A stretch of DNA of 64,000 bases, from contig JBBPSI010000002.1 in assembly GCA_038093515.1 (NCBI GenBank), positions 434,001 through 498,000 on the forward strand, in the 5' to 3' direction. This stretch comes from Butyriboletus loyo (Eukaryota > Basidiomycota > Agaricomycetes > Boletales > Boletaceae). This document shows positions 21,193 to 33,249 of the stretch, in pieces. The number at the start of each line of letters is the position of its first letter. The first letter of the stretch is position 1. A program made the translations under genes and the position numbers. Under the pieces are notes generated by a model. That model worked only from the letters and a program-made list of their open reading frames with translations, ran no database searches and was not told the origin of the DNA.

Positions 21193-23679
21193 TCAGTCAC
21201 AGCATTTGTGATCATATTTCTTCCTCCTCACCTTCGTACTATCCTGTGCCACACAAAAGATCCGCCCCGTGTGTCCGCCAGTCAGGTCAGCTACTAGCGC
21301 CCCTGTCGTTCTGTCCCACACCTGTCCCGCTCGATTCAGTCCATTCCAACACGAGTTCTTTTCTGGTCTGTACCTTGACCGTACAATCATAGCTGCCACT
21401 CACTGCGAACTCGTCCCCCACTGCCACGCTTCGCACTGGGTGGGAGTGCCTCTCGGGCCCACGAACCGCCCCCGTGGAAGCAACCCGAGTTCCGCAAACG
21501 CTGCAGATCTTGATTTCGCCCTCCAATACACGCGAGTCTTGCTGTGCCTGTTGAAACGACTGTGATAACGACGAATGCAAGAAGAACGAGCTCCCCGACG
21601 CTGGCATTTCCCCGCCTAGACCTTCCCGTGCCATCACTAAAGGATTCAGCGGCTGGCCTGCGGTTGGATTATCGAACTCTGGACAAGTCGACCATCCCCG
21701 TTTAGTCCTCATATCAAACATTCGAACATGCCTATCCGAAGAACCCGATAGGATGAACGGCGGGCTCAGCTCTACAGAAGAAATCCTAAAGATAGAGATC
21801 AGAAATGTTTTATCCACGCGGATGACAGGACGCACGCTCTTGCATGATGGTCCTCGAAATTACTGATCAATACCCCTGTTCGTGCATCCCAAACCCGAAC
21901 CGACCGGTCTCCAGACCCAGAGACAACCACATCACCAGCAATTGACAATGCGTTCACAGCAGCTCGGTGCCCTCGAAGAACCAACTCCGGCTTGAGGCCG
22001 GGAATCGCATAAGTCCGAATAGTTCGATCTGGCGCAGTAATATTCAGTCCGGCTACATCCCATGCGGTTAACTTTTACATACCTTTGGAACACGATACCA
22101 ATCTTCCACTATCGACCCGGACGCACAAAACACTATCTTGGTGATCTCTTAATACCTTTATCGATTTGAATTTGGCCAAATCCCAGACAACAACACGACA
22201 GTCGCTTCCACCGCTCACAAGGATCCCGGCTTCGCAGTTCTTGAGACCCTCTCTTGTATGGTCTACTGATCCACAGGTACCATCCTCAGGCACTCGTATT
22301 GTCGTGGCTGTGACACACAGGCTTAACACGCTAGAAGCGTGCATGCCCACGACCCTGCGTCGAACTTTATTTGTGTTCAGATCCCATTCACGAACAGTAC
22401 GGTCTTTGGAACCTGTGAAGAGTACTTGAAGCGGCCCATAGGTTGAGTCATAAGACCACAATGCGAGACAGTAAACAGCAGCAGTGTGGCCTCCTCCCTC
22501 GGCTCCTGGGAGGGCTCGTAGACGGTATGCTCCGTGGCGAACGCGACTGCGGAGAAGTGTCTGGGTTTGATGGAGAAGTTTGTAGTCTGCCGATAGGGTT
22601 ATACCAGTTCGAGAACTGCTGGACAAGGCCTGATGCTGTGAGAAAGTTCGGATCATTGTGGTGGCAGCGGAGTTGCTTCTGCTTATCGGCATCAGCGTCG
22701 TTGGAGACGAGATGGAAACGAACTGGCCAATTAGGTTTTGGAAGTCGTGATCTGGAAGACTCAAATTCATAGGAATGGACACATTGTCAGGGCCCACATC
22801 TCCATTTGGGATGTCCTCGACATCCACAACACCTCCCTCATCCTCCCCCTCTTCTTCGTCGCCCATACCTTCGTCCTCATCTCTGTCCTCGCGTGTTGTA
22901 CCAGAAGTGGATGCACTGATGACAGCCTCACTTTGCCGAGGGGAAGGGCTGATTAGTTGGCGTCGCCACTCCCAGCCGCGGGCGTGACAGAGATTACGCC
23001 ACAGAGTTTGATCGTTTGCAAGAAAATTCCATCGCTTGCAAACCAGTGTGCAGTTCAGGAGTGCAGTGGCAGGGAGTAACATGAATATTTCCAAAGATAA
23101 TTCCGGTGGCAGAGACTACACCGAGGGAAATGTAAAGAATGTGAATTTGAATAGATGAAGATGCACGAAACTCACTCCCACAAGATCGAATTGGAGGAGG
23201 GGCACGATTCGTCGTTGGACCGTGGCCAGCCGAGAGCGAGGCAGAGATGCTAGCAGTCGGTATGCAAGTTCTATGTATATATAAAGATCAAGGCGACCTG
23301 AACATCACAGACTTATGGAAGCAACGGCACTCCACTTGCCTTCACGTTCCGACTCGGACGCATCGCGGGTGGCCGTGTGCCAATCAAGACTGCGCCGTAC
23401 GCCTTTGCCTTTGTTGCCGGGTCCTTGGCCGTTGAGCTGGGTAGCTTCGTGCGCTCTCGGAGAAGTAAACCGTGGCATGTGTTCATGTGACGAGCTCGAG
23501 GACAGAGTGACACTCGCATCTGAAGGACTGACAATGGAGGTGACAGCCGTGGCATTGGCAGATTCGCGAATCGAAAGAAATGGAGACGTGACCACAAGCG
23601 ACGGGTTGCCGAATGAGCAGTTTGCTGTGATTTGTTTCATGTCCGCATCAGAAGCGCCATCGTCGGAGACAGTGGTCAT
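21193..23679 (-). CDS. F-box and WD40-repeat protein (SCF substrate receptor)
   Basis: Likely substrate-recognition subunit of an SCF ubiquitin ligase. Starts MTTVSDDGASDADMKQ at 23679 with a Ser/Thr-rich N-terminal region. The F-box follows after two introns: LPPELSLEIFMLLPATALLN then CTLVCKRWNFLANDQTLWRN. An acidic linker (EDRDEDEGMGDEEEGEDEGG) separates it from a WD40 propeller: GHTAAVYCLALW ... LFTGSKDRTVREWDL, SSVLSLCV ... LVSGGSDCRVVVWDL, DSVLCVRVDSGRLVSCS, LRGHRAAVNALSIAGDVVVS then GSGDRSVRVWDARTG, FILSGSSDRHVRMFD, and EFAVSGSYDCTVK joined by splicing to VWDRTTGALVADLTGGHTGR. About seven blades are countable. The layout resembles Fbxw7/Cdc4 and Pof1, but repeats alone do not settle orthology, so no symbol is given. 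Confidence 0.85.
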
Positions 23680-24790
23680 GGTATGTTGTTAAGAGAAAGA
23701 ATGGTCCTCTGGCTTCATATACGTTTTAGACAATGGCTGTCGCTCGCAGGCGGCGATGTCATGAGCCGCTGCGTGCATGTAGGTGTGGAAATTAAAACTT
23801 CTTCCTATCCATTATCAGGCAAACCTTGGAACTCTAGTATCATTTTGACTGTCGAAGGGAATTACTTCGTAGACATTCTCGCATCCTGAGCTCGTGTGGC
23901 ATGACCAGTTGCTATCAGGTGCCATGATATTTACCACACACCATCCCAAAATCATCGAGGCTTGCAGACCGAGTCCATTCACAACCGCCTAGCCCATACG
24001 TTTTGACTTGGAGCCCCAAAATAGCTGATACCACGGGTGAGTACCTTAGGTCGGTCGAGTGGTGATGAGGTGTTCAAATCTATCTTTTCAGGCTTCATTA
24101 CAGTAAGCAAGATTGAACCTTCGCCTGAAGAATATATGGTATTTCACTGGACCAACGCTTCTTTTACTTTCGTGCTTTCCCGAAATATTGAAGTGTGTAG
24201 CATTTTATTCTACTGCCATTTCGCCTGTCCGGATTGACTATTCCCTTTCAGACTGGTGTAAGCTCGTTCCTAAGTGGCATTCTAAGTGCCCCGTGCAACG
24301 TTTTCCGCCACCCTTGGACGCTCACTCCTTCTTTAAATGTCTTGGTGTGATCAGTTGATCCATCCGACTCGGGTTGGACGCACGAGCGCGGAAAAGCGAT
24401 AAGCCAAACACGATCGACGTCCGAACAGTACTCAGACTCTGACCGCGCTGTTGCCGACGGGTCCGTTGATGTAGTGACTGGGTCTTTATCCTGTTATCTT
24501 GCTGACCCTAAGCGAGGTTAGGAAAAAACGTGGTGTCAGAGTGTTCGAGTGACCATGCAATGGCAAATCAGATTTCCTAACAGACTGACAACAATTGTTC
24601 GTACAAGCGTAACGTCGGTGATGTTGCGAGCAAATGGGGGAATGTTCTGGAGGCTCAGATTCAGAAAACTCTTAAGCATTTCTCACCCAACGCGCTTCAC
24701 GAGCGCCATCTGAGCCGTATCGCTTGCCTTTGATTTTCCTACATCTCCCAGCTCAAGTTTCTTCAAGTCGCGCGAACACCCGTACGCAAG
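23680..24790. other. intergenic between divergent genes
   Basis: 1.1 kb between the F-box/WD40 gene (minus) and AHA1 (plus), holding both promoters. A short plus-strand frame near 24,100-24,220 (GFITVSKIEPSPEEYMVFHW) looks somewhat protein-like, but it has no start, no domain and no continuation, so it is not called. Confidence 0.45.
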
Positions 24791-26240
24791 ATGGCGATGC
24801 CAAGTACCACCGCAAATTGGCACTGGAAGAACAAGAATGTGACACCATGGGCGAAGACTTGGTTCCAGGAAGAACTCACAAATATCTCCATTCAAGGAGA
24901 CGGAGGGGAGAACATCTGGGTTACCTCGACCTCGTGGCTAGAGGGAGACGCCGAACTTGGGCAACGCAAATCAAAGTATGTATCATGCTCATGTGTCAGC
25001 GTTTCTCTTGACCAGTCTGGATGCACATCCACAGGCTGATCACTATCTACGACTGCAAAATCTTCGTTGAATGGACTGCGACTGCGAGCGATGGAACCGA
25101 GGTCACAGGCAAGGTGACCATCCCCGAAGTATCTCATGAAATCACACTGGACCGCCTGTCCGATTACACCGCAAGTCACCTCCGCTCTTTGCCTGCTCGT
25201 CGATTCACTCTTTCATAATGTGACAGTACCAATGGTCGGAATATGGGAGCACCGACCCGGCTATCATGGCACTTTACGCCTTTGCGGAGGAACGCCTGCC
25301 TGCAGCGCTCGAGGCCAAGTTTGCCGAGTTCCCGGTCGCGATTATCGAGAAGCATGGCAGAGACTTGACCATTAGTGCGGAGCCTAGTCGGGCGGGGACA
25401 CCTGCGGCACCCGCACTTGTCGCGGCCTCTCCCCCCGCTGTACCGTCGGCACCTGCCCCAGCGAAACCTGCTGTGGCACCAAAAACTGCTCTCAACACGT
25501 CCAAGATTGTCAAGGAAGCAACGTTCATGGCTGCAGCCGATGACTTATTCGGATTGCTCACTGACTCGCAGCGCATCCCTTCGTGGACACGTGCACGCGC
25601 AGAGGTACGTCAATTGGCAACGGGTAGAGCCGGTCTGAAACGATTACTTGGAACTTTTAGTCAGCCGCCAAGGCTGATACACCGTACTCGCTCTTTGATG
25701 GAGGGGTAAAGGGCAGATATCTTTCGCTGACGCCAGGCAAGGAAATTGTCCAGACATGGGCGTTGACAAGCCCAATATGGCCGTTGGGTATGCACGTTGA
25801 TCTGGTATTTCTCGAACAATCAACTCAGGTTTACTTAGAACACGAGGCTACGCTCACCACGACGTTCGAGCAATCATCGGATTCGACGAAAGTGACGTTC
25901 ACGCTGGTGGGTGTGCCAAAAAGCTTGGAGGACGAGCTTGAACGTAACATCGACGGATATTAGTGAGTGTTCCCATGATGTCCCGTTAGACGCGGCTGAC
26001 GATTTCATATTCAGTATTCATGGTCTGAAATCCATCGGGTACGTGCAGTTGATCGTTTCTCCCGCACGTACACAGCCTAGACGGCCACCAAAAAAATTGC
26101 GACCGCCAGAGAACAGAGGCGACGTCGCGGACAACAAAGCACCCGTAGCAATCGCACTTGCGATCGTGGTCCTCGCTGCCACGTTCTGTCTACCTTATCT
26201 GTCCTACTCGCCCATTTCGCTTCGTTCTTCTGCAAAGTGA
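24791..26240 (+). CDS. AHA1: activator of Hsp90 ATPase (Aha1), with predicted C-terminal membrane anchor
   Basis: Co-chaperone that stimulates the ATPase of Hsp90. Starts at 24791. The N-terminal Hsp90-binding domain shows TTANWHWKNKNVTPWAKTWF, then after the first splice LITIYDCKIFVEWTA, KVTIPEVSHE and YGSTDPAIMALYAFAEERLP. A Pro/Ala-rich linker leads to the second (START-like/AHSA1) domain: VKEATFMAAADDLFGLLTDS, RIPSWTRARAE, LFDGGVKGRYLSLTPGKEIV, TTFEQSSDSTKVTFTLVGVP and, across an intron, IDGYYIHGLKSIG, where many Aha1 proteins end. Here the frame stays open for a basic, Pro-rich segment and a hydrophobic helix (NKAPVAIALAIVVLAATFCL) ending at 26240. The possible last intron (donor at 26039) has two acceptors five bases apart; one keeps the helix and the other stops before it (see findings). 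Confidence 0.9.
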
Positions 26241-26575
26241 ACTCATGTGGTCGTTATGCTTATGCTGATAATCTATGTTTCGGTGTGCGTTTGGTGATAC
26301 AGGTTGGGTACCGTGCTTTGAACAAGCAGCTTGCTGGACAGGGTCAGGCAGAGGTATAGGCGATGGGTAGAAATGTATTATATTTGGTGATCAAGGGGGT
26401 GCCAGAAGGACGGGTTGAATTTTAGCTAAAGGACCCCGAAGTGAGTGTAAACAAGCAAACAAATTTAGCGCCACATTCGAATTCTGTTCGTCCGCTTCTC
26501 GTCCTCGCCGAGAATTTCGCTCCCTTTGCACCCTCTCTCACTTTTTCTCTCCTTTCTTCAAAGACATGGCCGCCG
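26241..26575. other. intergenic, septin promoter
   Basis: 335 bases between AHA1 and the septin gene. The last 60 bases before the septin ATG are a pyrimidine-rich tract, common in fungal promoters and leaders. Confidence 0.4.
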
Positions 26576-27777
26576 TTGCAGTCGAAGAAATCCGCGCTAC
26601 TTCTTACGTCGGTTTCGACTCTATCACCCAGCAAATTGAGCACAAGCTCTTGAAACGTGGTTTCCAGTTCAATGTCATCGTCGTTGGTGCGTAGTGGTAT
26701 CGTTGAACAGGCTGAATCGTCCGTCTTACGTGAAAAATGTAGGACAAACTGGTCTCGGAAAGTCCACGCTCATCAACACTATTTTCGCGTCGCACTTGAT
26801 CGATTCCAAGGGCCGTTTGGAGTCTGACGAGCCTGTCAGACAGACCACTGAGATCCAGGCCGTTTCGCATGGTGTGTTGTTCGCTCGGATGGCTCATCGT
26901 TGTATTGACGAGCGCAAACTGGACAGTCATCGTTGAAAATGGCGTCAAGCTTCGCTTGAACATTGTTGACACGCCTGGTTATGGCGACCAAGTGAATAAC
27001 GAAAATTGGTGCGCGGAATGTTTTGTGGTATGATGTGCTCTGATGATGGGTGACAGTTGGGATCCCATCGTTAAATATATCAAGGACCAACACAGCGCGT
27101 ACTTGCGCAAAGAGCTGACCGCTATGCGTGACCGGTACATCCAGGACACGCGCATCCACTGCTGCCTCTACTTTATCAGTCCGACCGGCCATTCGCTGCG
27201 TGCGATTGACGTTATTGTGATGAAAAAGTTGAGCGAAGTGGTCAATGTCGTTCCGGTTATAGCCAAGGCAGACAGCTTGACTCTGGAGGAGAGAGAGGCG
27301 TTCAAGCAAAAGGTAGGACATGGCGAGTCACCCAACAAAAGCTGTGCTAACAGATTATAGATTCGGGCTGAATTGGTCCACCACAACATTCGGTTGTATC
27401 CGTTTGACACTGACGACAACGACGAAGAGGAAGTTCAGTTGAATGAAACTATCCGGGTACGTGGGTGGAAATGGGTGCTGGCTGGTGAATTGAGACTTGG
27501 TTTTTTGCAGAACATTATTCCGTTTGCTGTGGTTGGATCTGAGCGCAGCGTCATCATTGAGGGCAAGTCGGTGCGTGGACGGAAGAACCGGTGGGGGGTC
27601 GTGAATGTGGAGGACGAAAATCACTGCGAGTTTATGCACCTGCGCAACTTTTTGACGAGGACACACCTGCAAGACTTGATCGAGACGACGGCACAGATCC
27701 ACTACGAAGCGTTCAGGTCGAAGCAGCTGCTTGCGTTGAAGGAGGGGGTGCAGCAGAGGCCTGCCGCGAGCCAATAG
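26576..27777 (+). CDS. CDC10: septin, Cdc10 type
   Basis: GTP-binding cytoskeletal protein that assembles into septin rods at the bud neck or septum and in hyphae. Starts MAAVAVEEIRATSYVGFDSI at 26576. The first exons read QQIEHKLLKRGFQFNVIVV then GQTGLGKSTLINTIFASHLI, which includes the P-loop. Further motifs are VETGV-type strand residues around VIVENGVKLRLNIVDTPGYG (G3 DTPG), IQDTRIHCCLYFISPTGHSL, PVIAKADSLTLEE (G4 AKAD), and the septin unique element near LRNFLTRTHLQDLIETTAQI. Introns of about 50-70 bases break the frame five times. It ends LLALKEGVQQRPAASQ with no long coiled coil, as expected for Cdc10 (Cdc3, Cdc11 and Cdc12 carry one). The FDSITQQIEHKLLKRGFQFN start also fits this group. 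Confidence 0.93.
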
Positions 27778-27979
27778 AGGATGGATTGTTGTGCGAGAGG
27801 ATACCCGGAGAGAGTTACGCGCTCGTTTTTGATTTTGCGGACGTTTTTGTCATTCGTTTAGCTTACCGATCTTGGCTATGTTACTTTGTCAATTCGTCGT
27901 GTGTCATCTCGGACTGGGCTGCCGTTCCGTTTCTAATCAATGCTATGTCTGCTCCCACCCTGTCTTCCCCCAGGCCACC

Positions 27980-30900
27980 ATGGCCCCCTCCCCCTCCCCC
28001 TCCCCCTCACCACTCGCTCGTTGGCACGCAGCACTCGCCGCCTTCAACATCGCATCCCTCTTTTCTCGCAAACCCGGCCCTGGTATTTTCCGCACCATCT
28101 TCGTCAACCAGCCCCTCCCCGAACACTTCTTCGACCATAAGCGAAGACCGCTCAAGGCTCACGTCCATCCCACCAACCAGATCATCTCCTCAAAGTACAC
28201 CATAATCACCTTTCTCCCCCGCAACCTCCTCGAGCAGTTCCGCCGCATCGCAAACATGTACGTTTCCCCCCCTTTCCCCCCTCATCTCTTTCCTCACCCT
28301 CCTCCAGCTTCTTCCTCTTCATAGCCGTCCTCCAGTTCTTCCCGGAGTTCTCCACCATCTCCCCCGGTCTCGTCATATTGCCCCTCCTTATCGTCCTCGG
28401 CATCACTGCCATCAAAGATGGTTACGAGGACATTAAGCGCCATCAGTCTGACCGCCACGTCAACCACTCCACCGTCCGAGTCCTCTCTGGTCCAGACTGG
28501 TCCAACCCAAACTTCTCGGGCGCCAAGAGTCGCACTTTTGTCAGGCGCATCATCCCCAAGCGTAACCTTGCCAATGGCGACACCGAGTCTGCCGCTCCGG
28601 ACCCTGCCATCGAGTTCGACCACTCCGATTCCCTTTCTGACCACAAGCCCCCCAACGTATACTGGAACAAGACCCTCTGGGAGGATATCCGCGTTGGCGA
28701 CTTTGTGAAAATCATGAACAACGAACCGATCCCCGCGGACATCCTCATATGCGCCACCTCCGAGGACGAGAACGTCGCCTTTGTCGAATCAAAGAACCTC
28801 GATGGAGAGACTAACCTCAAGTCCCGAAATGCATCTCCCGTTCTCACTGATCTTCGCACGTCCCAGCACTGCGCCAGTACCCTCAACCCCTTTGCAGTCG
28901 AATGCGACCGTCCGGACACCAACATGTACAAACTCAACGCAACTGTCACTCGCAACGGACAGATGTCTCCTGTCGATATCCAGGTGGTCCTCTTGCGTGG
29001 CACCGTCCTCCGAAACACAAACTGGGTCATCGGCCTCGTCCTCTTCACTGGTGTGGATACCAAGATCGTCCTCAACTCTGGCGGTACTCCAAGCAAGCGC
29101 AGCAGAGTAGAGCGTCAGACCAATCCCCAAGTGTATGCTCCTCGCTTCTATTCCCTGCTCACCATCCTTACTCGTTTCCAGTCTCATCAATCTCGCTTTG
29201 CTTGCTCTGATGGCAGTCGTTTGCGGTATCGCTGACTCACAGATCGAGAAGCATCTTTATCCGGAGGGCGCACCATGGTTCTATGGTGATAACACTTCTT
29301 ACGACAACCCACGTATCAACGGTTTAATCACCTGGGCATTTGCACTCATCACGTCCGTACCCTATATCACCTTATGTTCCAGATACTCATCCCTTCTTCT
29401 AGGTTCCAGAACATTGTACCAATATCACTTTACATATCTATAGAGGCCGTGAAGACCTGTCAAGCGCTTTTCATTTACTTTGATTATGACATATTTTACA
29501 AGAAGACGAACCAGCCGACGCTCGCTAGGAGTTATAATTTGTCCGACGATCTTGGTCAGATCGAGTATATATTCTCTGACAAAACTGGGACATTGACACA
29601 GGCATGTTTATCTCTTTTACGACGGTTGTTTCAATGCTCACGTAGTTCTCACGTGGCCTCAGAATTCGATGGTATTTAGAGAATGTTCCATTGGTGGTGT
29701 TGTATATCACGGTGACCCTGAAGAGGACGAGGACCTTGATGTCAAGAAACGCACAACGGTCGAGGAAACCAATGGCGACCCTCAAAACGTGAGCCGCGAC
29801 TCGTCATTCGGCTCCGCTGGACTTCCCTCTGCTGCAAGCCCCACGATCGATCCAGACACTATCCACCCGCCGGCGGTCGTCAAGCTCTCCAGTGGTGTGC
29901 TCAGGCATTTCAGCGATCAACAGCTGAGCCAAGACTTGGCTCGGGCTGTTAATGCCGAACCTGGATCCGAGAACGAGGCACAAGCCCGCGCATTAAATGG
30001 CTTCTTTTCCATTCTGGCATTATGTCATACTGTCCTCGCTGCTGTCGATCCGCAGACTGGTGTCATCGAATACAAGGCTCAGTCACCCGATGAAGCGGCT
30101 CTCGTCCAGGCAGCTGCGGACGTCGGGTTCGTTTTCCGTGGTCGGGATAAGGAGATGCTCATGCTCCAGACGCCGTTTTCAAAGGAAATAGAACGGTACG
30201 AGTTACTCGACATCCTTGAGTTCACAAGTGCTCGCAAGCGCATGAGTATTATTGTACGCAAACTCGACGGGCATGATTCCCGGCTGTTCCTCCTGGTAAA
30301 GGGGGCCGATAGTGTCATTTTTGAAAGGTTGAAGTCGGGTGGGGACGAGCTCAAGCGAACGACTGAGATTCATCTCGACGATTTTGCTAACGCGGGGTTG
30401 AGGACCCTCACGTTGGCCTACAAGGTCATACCAGGTACGTATACCCCATTCGTCCTTCTCATATATATTCATCTTGTTGTATTCAGAGGATGAGTACGAG
30501 AGTTGGAGTGAACGATATCATGAGGCTTCCACTGCACTCGAAGACCGGGAGAAGAAAGTGGAGGCTGTGAGCGACGAGATAGAAAGAGACCTTCGTCTTC
30601 TAGGAGCCACTGCGATCGAAGATCGTCTGCAAGACGGCGTACCCGAAGCGATCGCCGACATTAAGCTTGCAGGTATAAAAATCTGGGTGGCTACCGGCGA
30701 CAAGCTCGAGACCGCGATCGGTATTTCCTCGTTATGTCTGTCTATTCCATATCCGCTGACTTTCTCTCCGTCACACAGCCATCGGCTACAGTACGAATCT
30801 CATCGCTGATGACTCAAATATCATCATCATTCGCGGTGGGGATGCTGGACCTTCCATCTACCAGCAGATGACCAAAGCTATTGAAGAATTCTTCCCGGAT

Positions 30901-32932
30901 GCTGACGTTGTGGCAAGGGAAAACATCGCTGGCGTCGCGACTTCAAATTCCGATCCGTATCCGTTGCACCATCTAAGCACTAGTGCTCCCTCCATTGTGG
31001 GCGATGGGAACGGTACACGGCCGGGAGGATATGTGCTTGTCATCGATGGCACGGCATTGGGCTATGTGGGTGTTCCCTGCACGGATACGTTCTGAACGCT
31101 TACGCCTAGTCCAGGCCCTTGCTGACGACCAGAATAAACAATTGCTATTGCACCTCGGGACTCGATGTGAAGGCGTTATTTGCTGCCGTGTCTCCCCTCT
31201 TCAGAAAGCTCTTGTTGTCAAACTCGTCAAAGACGGCCTTCGCGTAATGACCCTCGCGATCGGTGATGGTGCCAACGATGTCAGCATGATCCAAGCTGCT
31301 GATGTTGGAGTCGGCATCACTGGCGAGGAAGGTTTACAGGCTGTCAACTCTTCCGATTATGCCATCGCCCAAGTATGTTCCCCCATCAAGGGATCGCGCG
31401 GCACTTTATCATCTCTCTTTTTGAACAGTTTCGGTTCCTCAAGCGATTGATTCTCGTTCACGGACATTGGTCTTATGCGCGCAACGGAACCATGTAAGTT
31501 GTTTTCCCTTCATCGACCCAAACGTCGCGTCACCTTGGCACGTTGCAGGATCGTCAACTTCTTCTACAAGAATATTGTGGCAGTAGGAGTGCTTTGGTGG
31601 TTCCAAATTTATTGTGGTTGGAGTTCGGCATAGTACGTCCATTCAATCATGACTCTTTCTCGATTCCGAACTCTCTCCCTTTAGTGCCTTCGAGTACACC
31701 TACCTTCTTTTCTGGAATTCATTCTGGACCATTGCTCCTGTGCTCGCTATTGGACTTTTTGACCGCATAGTTGGTACGTGGTTTTGGCTGCTTATGGCAC
31801 TTGTCTCACTTGCCTTCAGATGCTGATGTTCTTATGGCCTTTCCTGAGCTGTACCGATATGGTCGTGAACGAACGTGGTTCACTTTGAAGCTCTTTTTCA
31901 TCTACATGATTGACGGTGTCATACAGGCATGTTGTATTGATATACGGGTTACCTGGCGCTGACCACTCTTTTAGTCTGTCTCGTTGTATTTCCTTATCAC
32001 TTACACATATTTCACCACCACTACCCGTCTCGACGGTTATGGCATTCAGCTGTACGAGTACAGTACAGTAAGTCACTCTCGTTAACCTCGTCGCTGTTTT
32101 CTGACGTCCCGCAGACGATGGTCTTTTCCGCCGTGATAGCTGTCAACTTGTTCAACGGTCTCAATACCAATGTGTGGACCGGGTGGGTCTTCTTCGCGGT
32201 CTTGCTCGGAATTGTGTTGTTGCTGATTTGGACGGTATTGCTTTTGCTTTGCTCACTGCACTTCAAGTACTCATTGCTTTCTTGCAGCTCATATATAACG
32301 CAATCAGCCCAGGCTGGTTTGTGACCAGCGTCTATGGCAACAGTCAATTCCTGTTCAAATCTGCCTTCTTCTGGCTGTGTCAGCCGCTCTGTGTTGCGGT
32401 TGCGCTCCTTCCCAGGTTTTTATACCGTGCATGGGAAACCGGCTATGCTCCAGGTGATTTGGAACTGCTCCGTTACATCAGAAAAACGCAACCAGATCTC
32501 GATATGGCTACCGTTTTACGTCGTGATCACGATCGTGCAGCTCCACGGTCTTCAGTATCGAGATGGAGACCATCATCACGGATGTCACGGCCGATGTCGA
32601 TCGCATCAGTGCCTTTGGGTACTCCGGGAACTGGAACACTGGCCATGAACTACAGCATGGATACGCTTTCTTTGGATCCTCGCAGGACTCCGGTGAGCCG
32701 CACCGATATGTCTACCGGCGTGCGCTCCGTACACCGCGGTTTCGACTTTGTGACAGAGGAAGGCGGTGTTGCGATGCGTCGGATGCAAAGTAATTTATCT
32801 GAGCGTCGACAGAGTAATCGCCACCTTCCTCTACATGAAGAGCTGAAGCAATTACCGAAGAGAAAAGCCTCCTTGCGTATCTTCTCTTCGCTCAGGCGTA
32901 AAAAGCCCACAACACCGAACAAGGAGGATTAG
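27980..32932 (+). CDS. P4-ATPase phospholipid flippase (Dnf1/Dnf2 type)
   Basis: Membrane ATPase that moves phospholipids to the cytosolic leaflet of plasma-membrane or endocytic membranes. Starts at 27980 in a good context with an SP-repeat, then [13 protein letters not shown] and [20 protein letters not shown]. The actuator motif DGET is in [18 protein letters not shown]. The P4-specific PISL motif of helix 4 is [20 protein letters not shown]. The phosphorylated Asp lies in [11 protein letters not shown] near 29,577. The nucleotide-binding domain has [20 protein letters not shown] and [33 protein letters not shown] forms the hinge. Further helices end near 32,450. The cytoplasmic tail is basic and Arg/Ser-rich. 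A long insertion after STVRVLSG is typical of the Dnf1/2 branch. It presumably needs a Cdc50/Lem3 partner, which is not in the window. Introns are few at the 5' end and dense in the 3' third. Confidence 0.92.
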
Positions 32933-33249
32933 TTAGTCGAAGACTCAAGTTTGCATGATCTATTGTTATTTGCTGCTCCTCATTGCACTACTCACGACCT
33001 TTGTATGCCTTGGCCACGGTATCCGTTTTGGCTATTTATTCACTTCCATGCTAGCTTCTATTCCTTGACATGCGGTTCTACGGAAGGACGTCAGGATTAA
33101 TGCGAGTAGCACAGCTGTGTGCGAACAAGATTTACAAATGATACAGTTAATAGTCTCCAATTTAGAATGATGAGAGAAATAGAATAAGAGGACGGATGCT
33201 GCATGAAATAGTAGGCAGATCAAATCATCGGAGACGTAGCCACTCGAAA
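32933..33249. other. intergenic between convergent genes
   Basis: 317 bases between the stop codons of the flippase (plus) and the GYF gene (minus). Only 3' untranslated regions and terminators are expected; nothing else was seen. Confidence 0.5.

Noticed and set aside
23315..23692. Plus-strand open frame of about 125 codons
   Set aside because: It is the antisense shadow of the first exon of the F-box/WD40 gene, which has family support on the minus strand.
24037..24240. Short plus-strand protein-like stretch upstream of AHA1
   Set aside because: No ATG-initiated exon, no domain, and no way to extend it into a gene; could be a chance open frame.
28443..29096. Minus-strand open frame of 217 codons
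   Set aside because: It is the shadow of the flippase gene, whose plus-strand frame carries the DGET motif and unbroken P4-ATPase similarity.
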